A stretch of 25,946 bases of DNA from positions 1-25,946 of the forward strand of contig CAYZZU010000032.1 in the NCBI GenBank assembly GCA_964483105.1, written 5' to 3'. The notes under the pieces are model-generated. The model searched no databases and was not told the origin of the DNA. It saw nothing but the letters and a program-made list of their open reading frames with translations. Position 1 is the stretch's first letter, and every line of letters begins with the position of its first letter. The stretch is from CAYZZU01 sp964483105 (GTDB lineage: Bacteria; CG2-30-53-67). Below, piece by piece: positions 25,092 to 25,946 of the stretch. A program made the position numbers and the translations under genes.

Positions 25092-25680
25092 TTAAAGCCC
25101 CATGAACCCCGAATCCAGCGATAGAAATCTTCGGATCGTTTTGTTGAGAAAGCTCGTTTTGAAAAGTGTCCGGAGTGTTTTTTTGTACCATTCAGGGAAG
25201 TCCTGATCAAATTCCTGTTGACGGGGGGCCACACAATCCCGGACGTTTCTCTTCCTTGAATTTTGTAACCAATTGTTTTTGTTCATTTTCTTTGCTCGTC
25301 CAAAGAAAACGACCCATGATCCGACGCCCCGGTCACTGGATCCCGCTGACGCTGGATAACGCTTCGCTTCTCGAATCAGGAGGGGCGCTGCACCTGTGGC
25401 CCTCTTCGCAAACCAAGCGGCATCCGAGTGCCGCAGAGCCGCCTCGTCTGCGTTATGCTCCCTGCGACATACCGCAGGGGGGTATGCCTCACTCGCAAGC
25501 CTTGACGAGACAGCCCTGCATCCCTCCCGGTGCGGCGCTCCGTTTACGAAAAGGACCACTGAACATGCTCCGCATGGTCGTCCCCGAACGGTCTATCTCT
25601 TTATTGATCTCCTATCGCTCATTTAGGGTGAACCCTCCTCATTGCTTTCTGGTCCATTTCCATGTAACCTTTAAAACAAC
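25092..25680. repeat. Non-coding, palindrome-rich repeat-like region
   Basis: About 590 bases without a recognisable gene. Open frames exist on both strands but their translations resemble no protein family and have biased, repeat-like composition. Overlapping inverted repeats are seen: CCCTGCG/CGCAGGG (25460-25466 and 25473-25479), CATACC/GGTATG (25468-25473 and 25481-25486), and CATGC/GCATG (25564-25568 and 25572-25576). The 25100-25300 part is visibly more A/T-rich than the rest. Position 25609-25627 carries CTCCTATCGCTCATTTAGG, also found near the left edge. I infer a dispersed intergenic repeat or a decayed mobile element; no transposase motif or terminal repeats with target duplications were found. 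Confidence 0.4.
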
Positions 25681-25711
25681 TCCAATCTTTAAATATCAAA
25701 TTCTATGAATC

Positions 25712-25728
25712 CCCCGGCAGAGCCGGGG
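25712..25728 (-). terminator. GC-rich hairpin after the right-edge gene
   Basis: CCCCGGC (25712-25718) and GCCGGGG (25722-25728) form a perfect 7-bp stem with a 3-nt loop, 27 bases downstream of the stop of the right-edge gene. No T-run follows on the minus strand (GATTCATAG comes next), so it may be a factor-dependent terminator, an mRNA-end stabiliser, or a REP-like palindrome. Confidence 0.4.
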
Positions 25729-25755
25729 TTTACCCGTGATGACCACATTTGCCTG

Positions 25756-25946
25756 CTACTTACCCCCCTCTTGAAGCTGTTTCAGCTGAGCCTGAAGCTT
25801 CTTTACTGCTTTCTCCAGTTTTTTAATCTTCTTGTTCGCCCCGGCAAAATTCCAGTACTGCGGTCCGTTGTCGGTTACAACGGGATTACCGGCATTCAGG
25901 TCGGAGCCGTAAACCCGCCACGAATCGTCCCAGTTTGCCGGATTCT
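25756..25946 (-). CDS. 3' end of an unrecognised protein with C-terminal coiled coil
   Basis: A frame open from the window edge to a TAG at 25756-25758, giving the last 62 residues of a protein whose start lies outside the window. It first reads as an aromatic- and asparagine-rich segment (NPANWDDSWRVYGSDLNAG, then TDNGPQYWNFAGAN), then as a short lysine-rich heptad coil (KKIKKLEKAVKKLQAQLKQL) ending in QEGGK. Such a coil at the very end is seen in trimeric or surface-exposed fibres and S74-type chaperone tails, but nothing here proves that. I do not recognise the family. The clean codon pattern, stop and downstream hairpin support a real gene. Confidence 0.6.
   Translation of the reverse strand, partial: NPANWDDSWRVYGSDLNAGNPVVTDNGPQYWNFAGANKKIKKLEKAVKKLQAQLKQLQEGGK

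Noticed and set aside
25092..25559. 155-codon open frame on the minus strand upstream of thiD
   Set aside because: No family resemblance, biased composition, no good ribosome-binding site, and it runs through several inverted repeats. Treated as repeat-like non-coding DNA.
25166..25708. 180-codon open frame on the plus strand in the same island
   Set aside because: Overlaps the antisense frame, lacks recognisable motifs and crosses the palindromes. Probably chance.
12..25946. CRISPR array, tRNA, rRNA or integrase-associated attachment site
   Set aside because: No regularly spaced repeats, cloverleaf or integrase gene could be recognised anywhere in the window.

Overview
The window is a nearly complete division-and-cell-wall (dcw) cluster, all on the minus strand, plus a trailing set of envelope and housekeeping genes. 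The organism looks like a diderm bacterium of the former Deltaproteobacteria (Geobacter/Desulfuromonas-like or a related Desulfobacterota lineage). This is inferred from four things: MurE carries the DNPR motif for meso-diaminopimelate; the penicillin-binding protein FtsI lacks PASTA domains; a DivIVA gene follows yggS-proC-yggT after ftsZ; and a radical SAM gene and pgeF sit directly behind ftsZ. No 16S gene or other phylogenetic marker is present, so the assignment is tentative.

Layout in the direction of transcription (right to left). At the right edge is the 3' end of an unrecognised protein with a C-terminal coiled coil, followed by a hairpin. About 790 bp without a convincing gene comes next; it is rich in overlapping inverted repeats and looks like a dispersed repeat or decayed element. 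Then comes a monocistronic-looking thiD with its own promoter. After a 300-bp control region with a strong sigma70-like promoter and three MraZ boxes, the dcw operon begins: mraZ, a small STAS-domain gene, rsmH, ftsL, ftsI, murE, murF, mraY, murD, ftsW, murG, murC, murB, ddl, ftsQ, ftsA, ftsZ. It continues with a radical SAM gene, pgeF, yggS, proC, yggT, divIVA and a DUF167/yggU gene. The left edge has a short stretch with nested inverted repeats.

The genes are tightly packed. Many junctions are 4-nt ATGA, GTGA or TTGA overlaps, so translational coupling over most of the cluster is likely. Together they supply the cytoplasmic Mur ligases and MurB/MurC, lipid I and lipid II synthesis (MraY, MurG), septal polymerisation and cross-linking (FtsW, FtsI), the FtsQ-FtsL part of the divisome, and the FtsZ/FtsA ring. 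The downstream genes add a peptidoglycan editing factor, PLP homeostasis, proline synthesis, a YggT membrane protein and DivIVA.

Most of the window is ordinary conserved machinery. The points most worth a second look are the STAS gene between mraZ and rsmH, which lacks the usual phosphorylatable serine; the uncharacterised radical SAM protein with a C-terminal cysteine cluster; the altered active-site loop of PgeF; the compact MraZ operator that also forms the mraZ ribosome-binding site; and the repeat-like non-coding DNA at both ends, which shares a 19-nt near-identical word. I did not find a clear new defence or mobile system.
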